Position numbers and translations under genes: made by a program
Part shown: positions 1 to 8,005 of the stretch, piece after piece
Layout: each line of letters starts with the position of its first letter
How positions within the stretch are numbered: position 1 is the stretch's first letter
Notes under the pieces: generated by a model
What the model was told of the DNA's origin: nothing
Seen by the model: only the letters and a program-made list of their open reading frames with translations
Databases searched by the model: none
DNA from: Promethearchaeum sp.
GTDB taxonomy: Archaea > Asgardarchaeota > Lokiarchaeia > Sigyniarchaeales > Promethearchaeaceae
Reading direction: 5' to 3'
Assembly: GCA_030613185.1 (NCBI GenBank)
Contig: JAUWMK010000001.1
Location: 1-41,732 of the forward strand
Length of the DNA: 41,732 nucleotides

Positions 1-1519
1 TTGCTAATCGATCATATTGGAATATACCAACGTTTTCATTTAATGTTGCTCTAGGTTTCCATCCCCCTGTAAATTCTTGAGGACTTACACCTCCGGGAGA
101 ATTTGTATAGACAATGGCAGTTTCATCCAAACTAGCTTGCCAGATATGTTCTTGTAATCCAGCCATTCCTTTATGATAATCTTGAGCACCTGACAATTGA
201 TAATATGGAGTTCGATAGGTATAGGTACTCACAGATTCCAGACATGTACCTTGGGTTACAATCTTTAATTTTTCACAAGATCCACTGAGTGTTGTTCCAT
301 GAATCGTTGCACCAATATTTAGGAGATCTAAAAACATGGCATCATTAAATATTAACTTTGTTTTGATATCATATTCTTCCATTATCCTTACGGATGCATC
401 GATTATTGGGGCTGCAGCAGTGGCAGACATTGGCCACCAAAACATAAGATCGTCTTCGGATGTATAACCCAAGCCGTAATTTGGCCCATCAACTAAATTT
501 AAACTACTCCTTTCTTTATGTTCATTACTTATTTGAGCATATTCGGCAATATCTTCTAAAATAGGAGGGGGGACGTATTTTTCACTTACTGCAATTGAAA
601 TTGCCCCACCATTATTTCCATCATTGATATTATGTTTGCTTATTCCAAGTAATAACCATGCAGATTCGGATGGCGATTCTCGACCAGCAGGAGAATCAAT
701 TGAAGTTCCAACTTGTCGACTATCCTCTGTACGCCCATGGGTTGTTGCATAAATACTATGGAAAAAATTATTCGCAAAATCAAAAGCTATTAGATCCATT
801 AACATCATAGCTTTTGTTGAAATGGATACATCTTCGGAAAATTCAACCAAATTCATTATAGCCTTTATATCTAAGCTAAAATAAATATTCGAATGCCATT
901 CAGAAAATCCAAATTGAGCACGCCACCCAATCCAACGATTTATCAGGGGAATTGCATGATTGACATGCTCAATACCAGTCATATTTGAATTTGTAAAAGT
1001 TTCATTAGGAAATAATTGTCCAGCCAGTAATTCCGCTGTGTGGAAAAGAATCATATGATTTTCCGTCCAAAAAATCATATTATCTGAGTTGGGTTCAGTG
1101 AACCAATATTTAAAATTAAGAACTGTTTCTTTTAAATCCGCTTTCAATTCAGAACTAAGAATATTTGTTGTAGTATCATAGTATAGGATTCGTACATATT
1201 CGTTCACATCAAAATCTGAAGTATCTTCATAGTTATTAACATCCTCAAGAGTTTTTCGAATTGAACTTTCATTAATGGGAAGCCCTAAATATATACGTGC
1301 TACTTGGGCATTAAAACCATTATTTTCATGGGTTCCATTTAGATAAAGTTCTTGGCGTTCTGCGAAAATGAGATTTGAAAACTGCTGTAAATCTTTAAAA
1401 TAATTGGTGTTTTGAGGTTGAGGAGTATCCATTCCAAAACCAGAGAAAGAAAATATGGGAATGAGCATTATTGCTAAAATCAAAGTAATTTTCGCAAATT
1501 TTTTTGTAAATTTTTTCAT
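1..1519 (-). CDS. Secreted protein, possible polysaccharide lyase/heparinase-like (3' end beyond window)
   Basis: An open frame of about 506 codons runs leftward from ATG at 1519 to the window edge without a stop, so the C-terminus is missing. It opens with a lysine-rich n-region and a hydrophobic stretch (about residues 11-28), which looks like an export signal. Downstream are aromatic-rich helical segments, including a WTENHMILFHTAELLAGQLF stretch near residue 150 and a HGRTEDSRQ stretch near residue 265. These suggest an (alpha/alpha) toroid of the kind found in polysaccharide lyases, but I cannot name the family with certainty. It is divergent from the KDPG aldolase gene across only 62 bp, so the two may share a promoter region. 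A protein that releases uronate-containing sugars would fit neighbours that catabolise 2-keto-3-deoxy sugar acids. The coding call is firm; the enzymatic role is inference. Confidence 0.8.
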   Translation of the reverse strand, partial: MKKFTKKFAKITLILAIMLIPIFSFSGFGMDTPQPQNTNYFKDLQQFSNLIFAERQELYLNGTHENNGFNAQVARIYLGLPINESSIRKTLEDVNNYEDTSDFDVNEYVRILYYDTTTNILSSELKADLKETVLNFKYWFTEPNSDNMIFWTENHMILFHTAELLAGQLFPNETFTNSNMTGIEHVNHAIPLINRWIGWRAQFGFSEWHSNIYFSLDIKAIMNLVEFSEDVSISTKAMMLMDLIAFDFANNFFHSIYATTHGRTEDSRQVGTSIDSPAGRESPSESAWLLLGISKHNINDGNNGGAISIAVSEKYVPPPILEDIAEYAQISNEHKERSSLNLVDGPNYGLGYTSEDDLMFWWPMSATAAAPIIDASVRIMEEYDIKTKLIFNDAMFLDLLNIGATIHGTTLSGSCEKLKIVTQGTCLESVSTYTYRTPYYQLSGAQDYHKGMAGLQEHIWQASLDETAIVYTNSPGGVSPQEFTGGWKPRATLNENVGIFQYDRLA

Positions 1520-1581
1520 AAATTTATTATTGTCCTTTAAATTCAAAAATATTTACATATTTAGTTGATAATTAAGATATC

Positions 1582-2220
1582 ATGAATTATTTTTCAGAAA
1601 CCTTAAAAAAATATTTCTTAATTCCAGTTGTTTCGATTAAGAGTTTAGATAAAATTATTCCACTGACACAAACTTTGCAAGATGCTGGAATAAAGTTCCT
1701 GGAAATAACCTATCGTAATGAAAATGCGGGTGAAGCTCTTAGAATTCTTCAAAAAAATAATTTTAATATCATAATTGGAGCCGGAACTATTCGAACTCTT
1801 GCTCAAGCAGAGGAAGCGATACAATGTGGTGCACAATTCTTGGTGAGTCCCGGATATAATAAAGATATTATTCATTTTGCAGCAAAAAAGAATATTCCAT
1901 TTGTTCCAGGTGTGGATTCTACCCTAGGTATTGAATTAGCTAATTCGGAAGGATTTAGTTTGTTAAAATTTTTTCCAGCAGAGATATCTGGAGGCGTTAA
2001 ATGGTTGAAATCTATTAAAGGACCATATCCTGAAATAAAATTTATTCCCACAGGAGGGATTACTCTTGAAAATTTGGATTTCTACGTTAAATTAGCCAAT
2101 GTTGCAGGGATCGGAGGATCATTTCTTGCTCCTAAAAATCTCATTTCGGAAAGTAAGTGGGATAAAATTGCTCTTATCTGCAATAAAGCAATAAAAATAG
2201 TTGAATCAGCTAGAGAATAA
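1582..2220 (+). CDS. eda: 2-keto-3-deoxy-6-phosphogluconate (KDPG) aldolase
   Basis: This is a class I aldolase of the KDPG/KHG family (212 residues, normal length). It would cleave KDPG to pyruvate and glyceraldehyde-3-phosphate in the cytoplasm. Visible landmarks are Glu41 and Arg45 in LEITYR, the GAGT turn at 67-70, the PG pair near 90 and 109, the Schiff-base lysine K129 in LLKFFPAE, and the phosphate-binding PTGGI near 156-160. It is the first gene of a tight operon with the kinase (44 bp to its preferred ATG) and the Gfo/Idh/MocA oxidoreductase. No clear GGTGA is seen upstream of the ATG. Together with the PfkB kinase it forms a KDG to KDPG to pyruvate route used for uronates or for Entner-Doudoroff-type sugar breakdown. 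Confidence 0.92.
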   Translation: MNYFSETLKKYFLIPVVSIKSLDKIIPLTQTLQDAGIKFLEITYRNENAGEALRILQKNNFNIIIGAGTIRTLAQAEEAIQCGAQFLVSPGYNKDIIHFAAKKNIPFVPGVDSTLGIELANSEGFSLLKFFPAEISGGVKWLKSIKGPYPEIKFIPTGGITLENLDFYVKLANVAGIGGSFLAPKNLISESKWDKIALICNKAIKIVESARE

Positions 2221-2264
2221 TTATAAATTGATATAATAAAAAATGAAGAAAAGTGACTGAAAAT

Positions 2265-3302
2265 ATGAAAAATTATATAGTAACCTTGGGAGAAATAATG
2301 CTTAGATTAAAATCTCCTGAAAGTGAACGATTATTACAAAATCCAGTGTTAGAAGCAACTTTTGGAGGAAGTGAATCTAATGTAGCGATTTCACTAGCGA
2401 ATTTTGGTGTGAATTCTCGATTTGTAACAGCTCTTCCAAACAATATTTTGGGTTTGGCAGCAATTAAATTTTTAAAATCAATGTCTGTGGACACCTCACT
2501 TATTCAAATGCAAGGGGAACGCTTAGGCACATATTATTTAGAGACAGGATCTGGTCCACGACCTTCAAAAGTTATCTATGATCGATCAAATTCAAGTATT
2601 TCACAAGCTAAAACAGAAGATTTTGATTGGGATTTAATTTTCAAAGATGCAAAATGGTTTCATATCTCTGGTATTACCCCCGCTTTATCCCAAAAATCTG
2701 CTGGTTTATCTCTTCAAGTTATTGAAAAAGCTAGGGATTTGGGTTTAAAAATTTCATGTGATTTAAATTTTCGTAAAAATTTATGGAACTACGGAAGAAC
2801 TGCCCAAGAAATAATGAATGATATTGTACCTCTCATTGATATAATTATTGGCAATGAAGAAGATCTTCAAAATGCATTAGGTTTTGAGCTGGATCAAAAA
2901 ATTGGAACTGATGAATTAGACTCCAGAAAATTTGAAAAATTGTTGAAACAAGTATCCAAAAAATTCCCAAATATTGAAATGATCGCAACCACTCTTCGTG
3001 AAAGTTATTCGGCAGATCATAATGATTGGAGCGCGTTATGTTATGAAAAAGCGACAAATACAACATTTTTCTCAATAAAATATTCTCTTTCAAATATAAT
3101 TGATAGGGTTGGAGCAGGAGATGCCTTCGCTGGAGGGTTTATTTATGGAATTTATTCTAATATGAACATTCAGAACTCGTTAGAATTCGCTGTTGCCGCT
3201 TCTGCTCTAAAACATTCGATTCCAGGAGATATTAATCGAGTTTCAGTTAATGAAGTAAATCATCTTTTAGAAGGAGAAGCTTCTGGACGCGTTCAGCGTT
3301 GA
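2265..3302 (+). CDS. kdgK: PfkB-family sugar kinase, probable 2-keto-3-deoxygluconate kinase
   Basis: A ribokinase/PfkB-fold kinase of 345 residues, expected to phosphorylate KDG with ATP so that the upstream aldolase can cleave the product. The N-terminal signature GGSESNVAISLANFG and the C-terminal signature DRVGAGDAFAGGF are both intact. The Asp of GAGD (codon 286 counted from the chosen ATG) is the family's catalytic base. A GTG at 2253 could extend the frame by four codons. However, that GTG lies inside an AGTGA element (2252-2256) placed eight bases before the ATG at 2265, so I take the ATG as the start. The gene is 10 bp from the following oxidoreductase. Substrate assignment rests on the aldolase neighbour; a 2-keto-3-deoxygalactonate or mixed specificity is possible. 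Confidence 0.85.
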   Translation: MKNYIVTLGEIMLRLKSPESERLLQNPVLEATFGGSESNVAISLANFGVNSRFVTALPNNILGLAAIKFLKSMSVDTSLIQMQGERLGTYYLETGSGPRPSKVIYDRSNSSISQAKTEDFDWDLIFKDAKWFHISGITPALSQKSAGLSLQVIEKARDLGLKISCDLNFRKNLWNYGRTAQEIMNDIVPLIDIIIGNEEDLQNALGFELDQKIGTDELDSRKFEKLLKQVSKKFPNIEMIATTLRESYSADHNDWSALCYEKATNTTFFSIKYSLSNIIDRVGAGDAFAGGFIYGIYSNMNIQNSLEFAVAASALKHSIPGDINRVSVNEVNHLLEGEASGRVQR

Positions 3303-3312
3303 GGTAAATATT

Positions 3313-4452
3313 ATGGGAAGAAAAAAATTAAATTATGGCATGGTTGGTTATGGATTAATGGGATGGGGCCATACGCTTGAATTAAAATTGGCTCCAAAAT
3401 TGAGAGGAAGAACCAATTTTATTGCATGTTTTGACCCCAATCAAAAACAACAAGACAAACTAAAAAAAAGAAAAAATGTAAAAATTGCAGAAACATTTGA
3501 AGATTTATTAGATACTCCGGATCTTGAAGCTTTAATCATAAGTAGTCCCCCACAATATCATGCTGATCAAGTTATTGCGGGATTAGAAGCGGGATTACAT
3601 ATTTATTCAGAGGTTCCCATGGCGATCAAGGAAGAAGATATCAAACGAATTATCTATGCGGAAGATAAATCAGGAAAGAAATACCAATATGGTGAAAATT
3701 ATGCGTTTCTTCCTGAAGTGTTGTTTGCAGCCCAGCTTTCTTCAAGTGGAAAAATAGGACCTGTAGTTTATACAGAAAGCGAATATCTTCATGATGTATC
3801 ATATCGATGGCGGCAGGACCATAAAGGAGGACCCGAAACACCTCGTATAGAATCATGGTATTCCCTCATAGAACCAATGGAATATGCCCACACGATTGGA
3901 CCCGCACAAGTGGCATTAGGAGGTCTTAAATCGCCAATGCCCTTTATCGAAGTAAAAAGTTATATTAATTCTATTGGTGGATTTAATGGAGATCCTATCT
4001 GTCGCCCTTCAGGTTCTTTTCAAGTCGCTTTATTTAAAACAAAAACAGAAGCAATAGCAAAATGTGCCAATGCTTATATCTTTGCTCGCGAACCAACACG
4101 AATGACATTACAACTTACGGGAAGAACTGGAACATATGAAAGTTATCATATAGGGAGAGCTGGGAGATTATTTCTAGCTGATGATCATATTATTAAATTT
4201 CGACACAGAAAAGGACGTGCTTACAGGATTGGAAAGATTGCTTTATCTCGAGTTGTGCCTTGGAGGTTAGGAACCTATTTTGGTGCTCAACCCCGAATTT
4301 TTGATGATTGGTTATCTGCAATTGAAACTAACACACAAACATCCCTCAATGCAAAGGTGGCAGGAAATATGTGTATGGCCGGAATCTGTGCAGCAAAAAG
4401 CGCACATCAAAATAAAACGATTGAGATTCCTGTATTTACATCGAAAATGTAG
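3313..4452 (+). CDS. Gfo/Idh/MocA-family NAD(P)-dependent oxidoreductase
   Basis: 379 residues, normal for the family. The N-terminal Rossmann fold begins with the dinucleotide loop GYGLMGWG near residues 9-16, followed by the C-terminal alpha/beta domain that forms the substrate pocket. The family's EKP motif, whose Lys usually helps catalysis, reads EVP here (E100-V101-P102), so the chemistry may differ or another residue may substitute. A GAGGTAA element overlaps the kinase stop and lies just upstream of the ATG, giving a good ribosome binding site and translational coupling. Being third in the sugar-acid operon, it probably oxidises or reduces a sugar, sugar acid or cyclitol feeding the KDG branch. 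The exact substrate cannot be read from sequence. Confidence 0.85.
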   Translation: MGRKKLNYGMVGYGLMGWGHTLELKLAPKLRGRTNFIACFDPNQKQQDKLKKRKNVKIAETFEDLLDTPDLEALIISSPPQYHADQVIAGLEAGLHIYSEVPMAIKEEDIKRIIYAEDKSGKKYQYGENYAFLPEVLFAAQLSSSGKIGPVVYTESEYLHDVSYRWRQDHKGGPETPRIESWYSLIEPMEYAHTIGPAQVALGGLKSPMPFIEVKSYINSIGGFNGDPICRPSGSFQVALFKTKTEAIAKCANAYIFAREPTRMTLQLTGRTGTYESYHIGRAGRLFLADDHIIKFRHRKGRAYRIGKIALSRVVPWRLGTYFGAQPRIFDDWLSAIETNTQTSLNAKVAGNMCMAGICAAKSAHQNKTIEIPVFTSKM

Positions 4453-4468
4453 AAAAAAAGTGGAATCT

Positions 4469-4750
4469 TTATTTAAAATCGGGTAAATAATCCAGTTGAA
4501 GATCAAATAGCTCATTATATATATTTTCAGCCATTTTTAAACCATCAACTTTTGTATCTATAGCAAGGGAAGCAATAGCCAGTGATTTTGATTCTTTTAA
4601 AATTGCTTCCACACATAAATCCTGGATGGATGCTTCGACTTTGAATTCTTATAATCACAATTATAACAGAAAAAACAAAGATTCCAATGGGATATCCCGA
4701 AATGCTTGGTTTATTTGGACCATTATCTGAAATAACTTCAATATCCATAT
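4469..4750 (-). pseudogene. Remnant of a glycoside hydrolase family 4 C-terminus
   Basis: This 420-bp interval between the sugar-acid operon and nfnA has no intact gene. On the minus strand, the frame ending at TAA 4469-4471 gives a run resembling the GH4 (alpha-glucosidase/alpha-galactosidase/LplD) tail: SIQDLCVEAILKESKSLAIA, a VDGLKMAENI stretch, then LDYLPDF. The conserved GH4 pattern is xQELxVEAAxTGDxxxALQALxxDPLV followed by LxxYLPxF. Just upstream, around 4640-4748 and in another frame, MDIEVISDNGPNKPSISGYP looks like the preceding strand, so at least one frameshift separates the parts. No start and no NAD-binding domain are present. I read it as the decayed 3' end of a glycosidase gene, consistent with the carbohydrate context. 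The family call is from memory of the pattern. Confidence 0.5.
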
Positions 4751-4874
4751 TTTTCGAAGAAATATCGCCATCACCTTTGAAGAAAAAATTAGGAATAAGT
4801 TAAAAAAAAAAAATGGAAAAAAATCATTACTTAAATTCCATGCTATGTTTCATTAAAGTAGTTGTTGAAGTATA

Positions 4875-5768
4875 ATGGGAACAAAAATTGTATCTAAAAC
4901 ATTTCTTAACCCGAATAAGACGGTATTTGAGATGGTAGTAGAAGCCCCACTTGTAGCAAAAAAAGCGAAAGGTGGTAATTTCGTAATTTTACGAATTGAT
5001 GAAACGGGAGAAAGAATCCCCCTTACGGTAGCAGATTATGATAAAGAAAAAGGCACTATTACTATGGTAATAATGGCAGTTGGAAAATCTACGACCCAAA
5101 TTTCAAAACTAGAACCTGGTGATGAAATATTAGACTTCATTGGGCCTTTGGGGAATAAAGCACATATAAAAAAATTCGAACATCCTGTTGTTTTCGTTGG
5201 CGGTGGAGTAGGAATTGCACCATGTTATCCTCAAGCTAAAGAAATGAAAGAAGAAGGTAATCATGTAATTGCAATTCTTAGCGCTCGTACAAAAAATTTG
5301 CTATTCTGGGAAGATAAATTTAGAGAATTTTGTGATGAAGTTTTTATTACCACTGATGATGGATCATTAGGCATGAAAGGATTTGGTGTTGATAAATTGA
5401 AGCAATTGATGTTAGAAAAACCTTTAAGCCAAGTTATTGCAATTGGTCCAATGATTATGATGAAATTTGTCGCATTACTCACTAATGGAAAAAAAGATTT
5501 ACCATTGATTCCAACAATAGTCTCTCTTAATACCCTAATGGTTGATGGTACTGGAATGTGCGGTGGATGCCGATTCCAAACTATGCACGGAGAAACGAAA
5601 TTTGCGTGCGTAGATGGCCCAGATGTTGATGGACATGACGTTGATTTTGATAATTTACTAAAACGCAATACTAGATTTGTTCGGGTCGAAAAAATTCGAT
5701 TAGAAAAATACAATGAAGAATGTCGTGCAATTAATAAATTTTGTGAAGAAAAGGAAATAGAAGGTTAG
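4875..5768 (+). CDS. nfnA: NfnA: FAD/[2Fe-2S] subunit of NADH-dependent ferredoxin:NADP+ oxidoreductase (SudB-like)
   Basis: 297 residues with a ferredoxin-NADP reductase fold. There is an FAD-binding beta barrel (about 1-100) with RIPLTVADYD, and a nucleotide-binding domain starting at VVFVGGGVGIAP. The C-terminal [2Fe-2S] region has Cys229 and Cys232 in MCGGC and Cys245 in FACVDG, with an upstream Asp224 in VDGTGMC; an Asp ligand alongside three Cys is known in this family. The start is four bases after the GTTGTTGAAGT stretch, with no strong ribosome binding site. It is directly followed, four bases after its stop, by the large subunit. The pair couples NADH and reduced ferredoxin oxidation to NADPH formation by flavin-based bifurcation, or acts as sulfide dehydrogenase/glutamate-synthase-like oxidoreductase. 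Confidence 0.9.
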   Translation: MGTKIVSKTFLNPNKTVFEMVVEAPLVAKKAKGGNFVILRIDETGERIPLTVADYDKEKGTITMVIMAVGKSTTQISKLEPGDEILDFIGPLGNKAHIKKFEHPVVFVGGGVGIAPCYPQAKEMKEEGNHVIAILSARTKNLLFWEDKFREFCDEVFITTDDGSLGMKGFGVDKLKQLMLEKPLSQVIAIGPMIMMKFVALLTNGKKDLPLIPTIVSLNTLMVDGTGMCGGCRFQTMHGETKFACVDGPDVDGHDVDFDNLLKRNTRFVRVEKIRLEKYNEECRAINKFCEEKEIEG

Positions 5769-5772
5769 AATC

Positions 5773-7194
5773 ATGCCAAAAGTAGAAATAATTAAAGAAC
5801 GAACACCAATGCCCCACCAAGATGCAAAAATTCGAGCTCACAATTTTGAAGAAGTAGCATTAGGGTTTACAGAAGAAATGGCTCTGGCAGAAGCTAAAAG
5901 ATGTATGCAATGTAAAAATCGCGCTTGTGTTAAAGGATGCCCTGTTGAAGTAGCAATTCCCGAATTCATTGCATTAATTCTTGAAAAAGATTATCGTGGT
6001 GCCTTAAAAAAAATCAAAGAAACAAATGTATTACCAGCTATTTGTGGTCGTGTTTGTCCTCAAGAGACCCAGTGTGAACAATATTGTACTTTGGGAAAAA
6101 TTAAAGATTCTAAACCAGTTGGAATAGGTCGTTTAGAAAGGTTTGTTGCGGATTGGGATTTGGTTAACCCTGAAGAAATTTCTCCAGAAGATGCTTATTG
6201 TGAAGATGTTGATGATGATAGATTAAAGGTTGCCATTATTGGAGGTGGCCCTGCGGGTCTCACTTGCGCAGGAGAATTGGCTAATTTAGGATATTCTGTA
6301 ACAATTTTTGAGGCTTTCCATAAAACTGGTGGAGTTTTAGTATATGGAATTCCAGAATTTCGATTACCTAAAGACATCGTTAAAAAAGAAATTGATAAAT
6401 TGAAAGAATGTGGAGTTAAAATTGAAGTAAACAGTGTTATCGGTCAAATTTTAGATATTGAAGATCTCAGAAAAATGGGATTTAAGGCATTCTTTATAGG
6501 AGTAGGTGCAGGATTACCAGTGTTTCTTAAAATACCAGGGACAGAGTTGAATGGGGTATTAAGCGCAAACGAATACTTGACCAGAGTTAACTTAATGAAA
6601 GCTTATGATCCAGAATATGATACAATGGTAGATCAAGGAAAAAATGTTGCAGTTTTCGGAGGCGGTAATGTTGCTATGGACAGTGCACGAACTGCTTTGC
6701 GACTTGGAGCCGAAAAAGTTATGATAATTTACAGAAGAAGTGAAAAGGAAATCCCTGCGCGTCGCGAAGAATATGAACATGCAGTTGAAGAAGGTGTTGA
6801 ATTCCACTTCCTACGAAATCCAACAAAAATTATTGGAGATGATGAGGGTTTTGTAAAAGCGATAGAAGTTTTAAAAATGGAATTGGGAGAACCCGATGCA
6901 TCCGGTCGCCGAAGACCGATAGCTCAACCAAGAACAGAATATATTATTGATGTAGATCTGTGTATCATGGCAATTGGAGCAAAAGCAAATCCACTTCTAA
7001 CAAAAAAGACAAAAAATTTAAAATTAAATAAGTGGGATTATATCGAAGTTAATGAAAAAGGTCAATCCGTATCGATTCCAGATGTTTTTGCAGGCGGAGA
7101 CATAGTAACAGGTAGCGCAACTGTCATTAGTGCGATGGGCGCCGGAAAGAAAGCAGCCGCAAGCATTCATGAATACCTTTTAAATATTTATTAA
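5773..7194 (+). CDS. nfnB: NfnB: large FAD/[4Fe-4S] subunit of the Nfn transhydrogenase (SudA / GltD-like)
   Basis: 473 residues, typical of NfnB/SudA and of the glutamate synthase small subunit. The N-terminal domain carries the cysteine-rich [4Fe-4S] binding pattern CMQCKNRACVKGCP and ICGRVCPQETQCEQYC. Next come the FAD loop VAIIGGGPAGLTCAGELA (about 153-170) and a second dinucleotide loop NVAVFGGGNVAMDSARTAL for NADP(H), followed by YRRSEKEIPARREE, typical of NADPH recognition. The C-terminal FAD segment VFAGGDIVTGSATVISAMGA is intact. The direct neighbour nfnA (4-bp gap) argues for Nfn rather than glutamate synthase, since no GltB-type large subunit lies nearby. It is cytoplasmic and linked to redox balancing of ferredoxin with NADPH supply. 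Confidence 0.92.
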   Translation: MPKVEIIKERTPMPHQDAKIRAHNFEEVALGFTEEMALAEAKRCMQCKNRACVKGCPVEVAIPEFIALILEKDYRGALKKIKETNVLPAICGRVCPQETQCEQYCTLGKIKDSKPVGIGRLERFVADWDLVNPEEISPEDAYCEDVDDDRLKVAIIGGGPAGLTCAGELANLGYSVTIFEAFHKTGGVLVYGIPEFRLPKDIVKKEIDKLKECGVKIEVNSVIGQILDIEDLRKMGFKAFFIGVGAGLPVFLKIPGTELNGVLSANEYLTRVNLMKAYDPEYDTMVDQGKNVAVFGGGNVAMDSARTALRLGAEKVMIIYRRSEKEIPARREEYEHAVEEGVEFHFLRNPTKIIGDDEGFVKAIEVLKMELGEPDASGRRRPIAQPRTEYIIDVDLCIMAIGAKANPLLTKKTKNLKLNKWDYIEVNEKGQSVSIPDVFAGGDIVTGSATVISAMGAGKKAAASIHEYLLNIY

Positions 7195-7231
7195 TTTTTT
7201 TAAAAAAATTTCTATCGAATCAATAATTTAG

Positions 7232-7269
7232 AGTGAGAAGGTTTAGTTCTTCCACTTGATTTTTTATTT
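7232..7269 (+). terminator. Hairpin plus T-rich tract between nfnB and the ECF operon
   Basis: Bases 7232-7241 (AGTG, bulged A, GAAGG) can pair with 7247-7256 (TTCTTCCACT) to give about nine base pairs around a six-base loop. A T-rich stretch follows from 7260. This lies 38 bp after the nfnB stop and before the ECF genes. It resembles an intrinsic terminator, although archaeal termination usually needs only the T tract. No expression data are available to confirm it. Confidence 0.35.
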
Positions 7270-7295
7270 ATCAAACATTTCATGATTTATTTCTT

Positions 7296-7979
7296 ATGTC
7301 TGAGAATGAACAACAAAAAAAATTTAGTCTACCACAGATAATTTTCATTTCTTTGATGGCTTCAGCTAATGTTGGACTTGATCTTCTTGTAAGCCCTGGT
7401 TTTATTGCTTTAACAACCCACATTGTAGCCGGTTTGCTAATAATGGTCCCGCTCAACTTTCTTTTTATTTCACTTACTCGTTTTAGTGTTGATAAATTTG
7501 GGACATTAACGATTTATATGATCGTTTTCGGAGCAATTTCTGCACCGTTACCTTTTTGGGGAGGAATAGCAGGTATTTTTAAGTTTTTTTTGGGATTGAT
7601 TATTGGAGTTCTCTTAGATTGTGCCTTTCTATTTAGAAAAGCTCATTTGAAAATTGTAATAGGAGCCATTCTTGGAGCAATTATTTGGTGGCTACCGACG
7701 TTTATTATATGGCAATTATGGAATTTACCAATTGTCGAAGCAATGAGCAACATGTTAAAAGAAGGAACCCAACAATTTGCTATGGGAAACGGATGGATTG
7801 ATTTGTCTGGAATTTTAAATTTACCAATAACAGAATTTAATTTTGAATTGATCAAATTTGCTATTATTTGTGGATTAATTTCTGCAATTCCTGTCTTAAT
7901 TGCTTGTATTATCGGATACCAATTGTTTCTGCAAATTAAAAAAACCTCTGTATATGAGAGATTTACAAATTATCAATAA
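7296..7979 (+). CDS. Membrane protein, probable substrate-binding (S) component of an ECF transporter
   Basis: 227 residues with about five or six hydrophobic segments, starting at roughly residues 12-32, 36-60, 70-92, 96-115, 120-145 and 185-215. The N-terminus is charged and cytoplasmic-looking (MSENEQQKKF). Size and topology suit an ECF S component, and the next two genes are an ECF ATPase and an ECF transmembrane T subunit in the same direction, 26 bp downstream. I do not recognise a substrate-specific signature, so vitamin, metal or purine cannot be chosen. No riboswitch such as TPP or cobalamin was seen in the roughly 100 bp upstream. The functional name is inferred mainly from context. 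Confidence 0.65.
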   Translation: MSENEQQKKFSLPQIIFISLMASANVGLDLLVSPGFIALTTHIVAGLLIMVPLNFLFISLTRFSVDKFGTLTIYMIVFGAISAPLPFWGGIAGIFKFFLGLIIGVLLDCAFLFRKAHLKIVIGAILGAIIWWLPTFIIWQLWNLPIVEAMSNMLKEGTQQFAMGNGWIDLSGILNLPITEFNFELIKFAIICGLISAIPVLIACIIGYQLFLQIKKTSVYERFTNYQ

Positions 7980-8005
7980 AAAAATTAGAAATCGGTGAAA
8001 ATTAA

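Noticed and set aside
2253-2264. GTG start for the KDG kinase
   Set aside because: The GTG lies inside the AGTGA ribosome-binding element of the ATG at 2265.
5261-5713. A 150-codon minus-strand frame within nfnA
   Set aside because: nfnA is clearly coding with intact motifs; the antisense frame has no family features.
7195-7295. TPP or cobalamin riboswitch before the ECF genes
   Set aside because: No CUGAGA or B12-box-like sequence; only a simple hairpin with a T tract.
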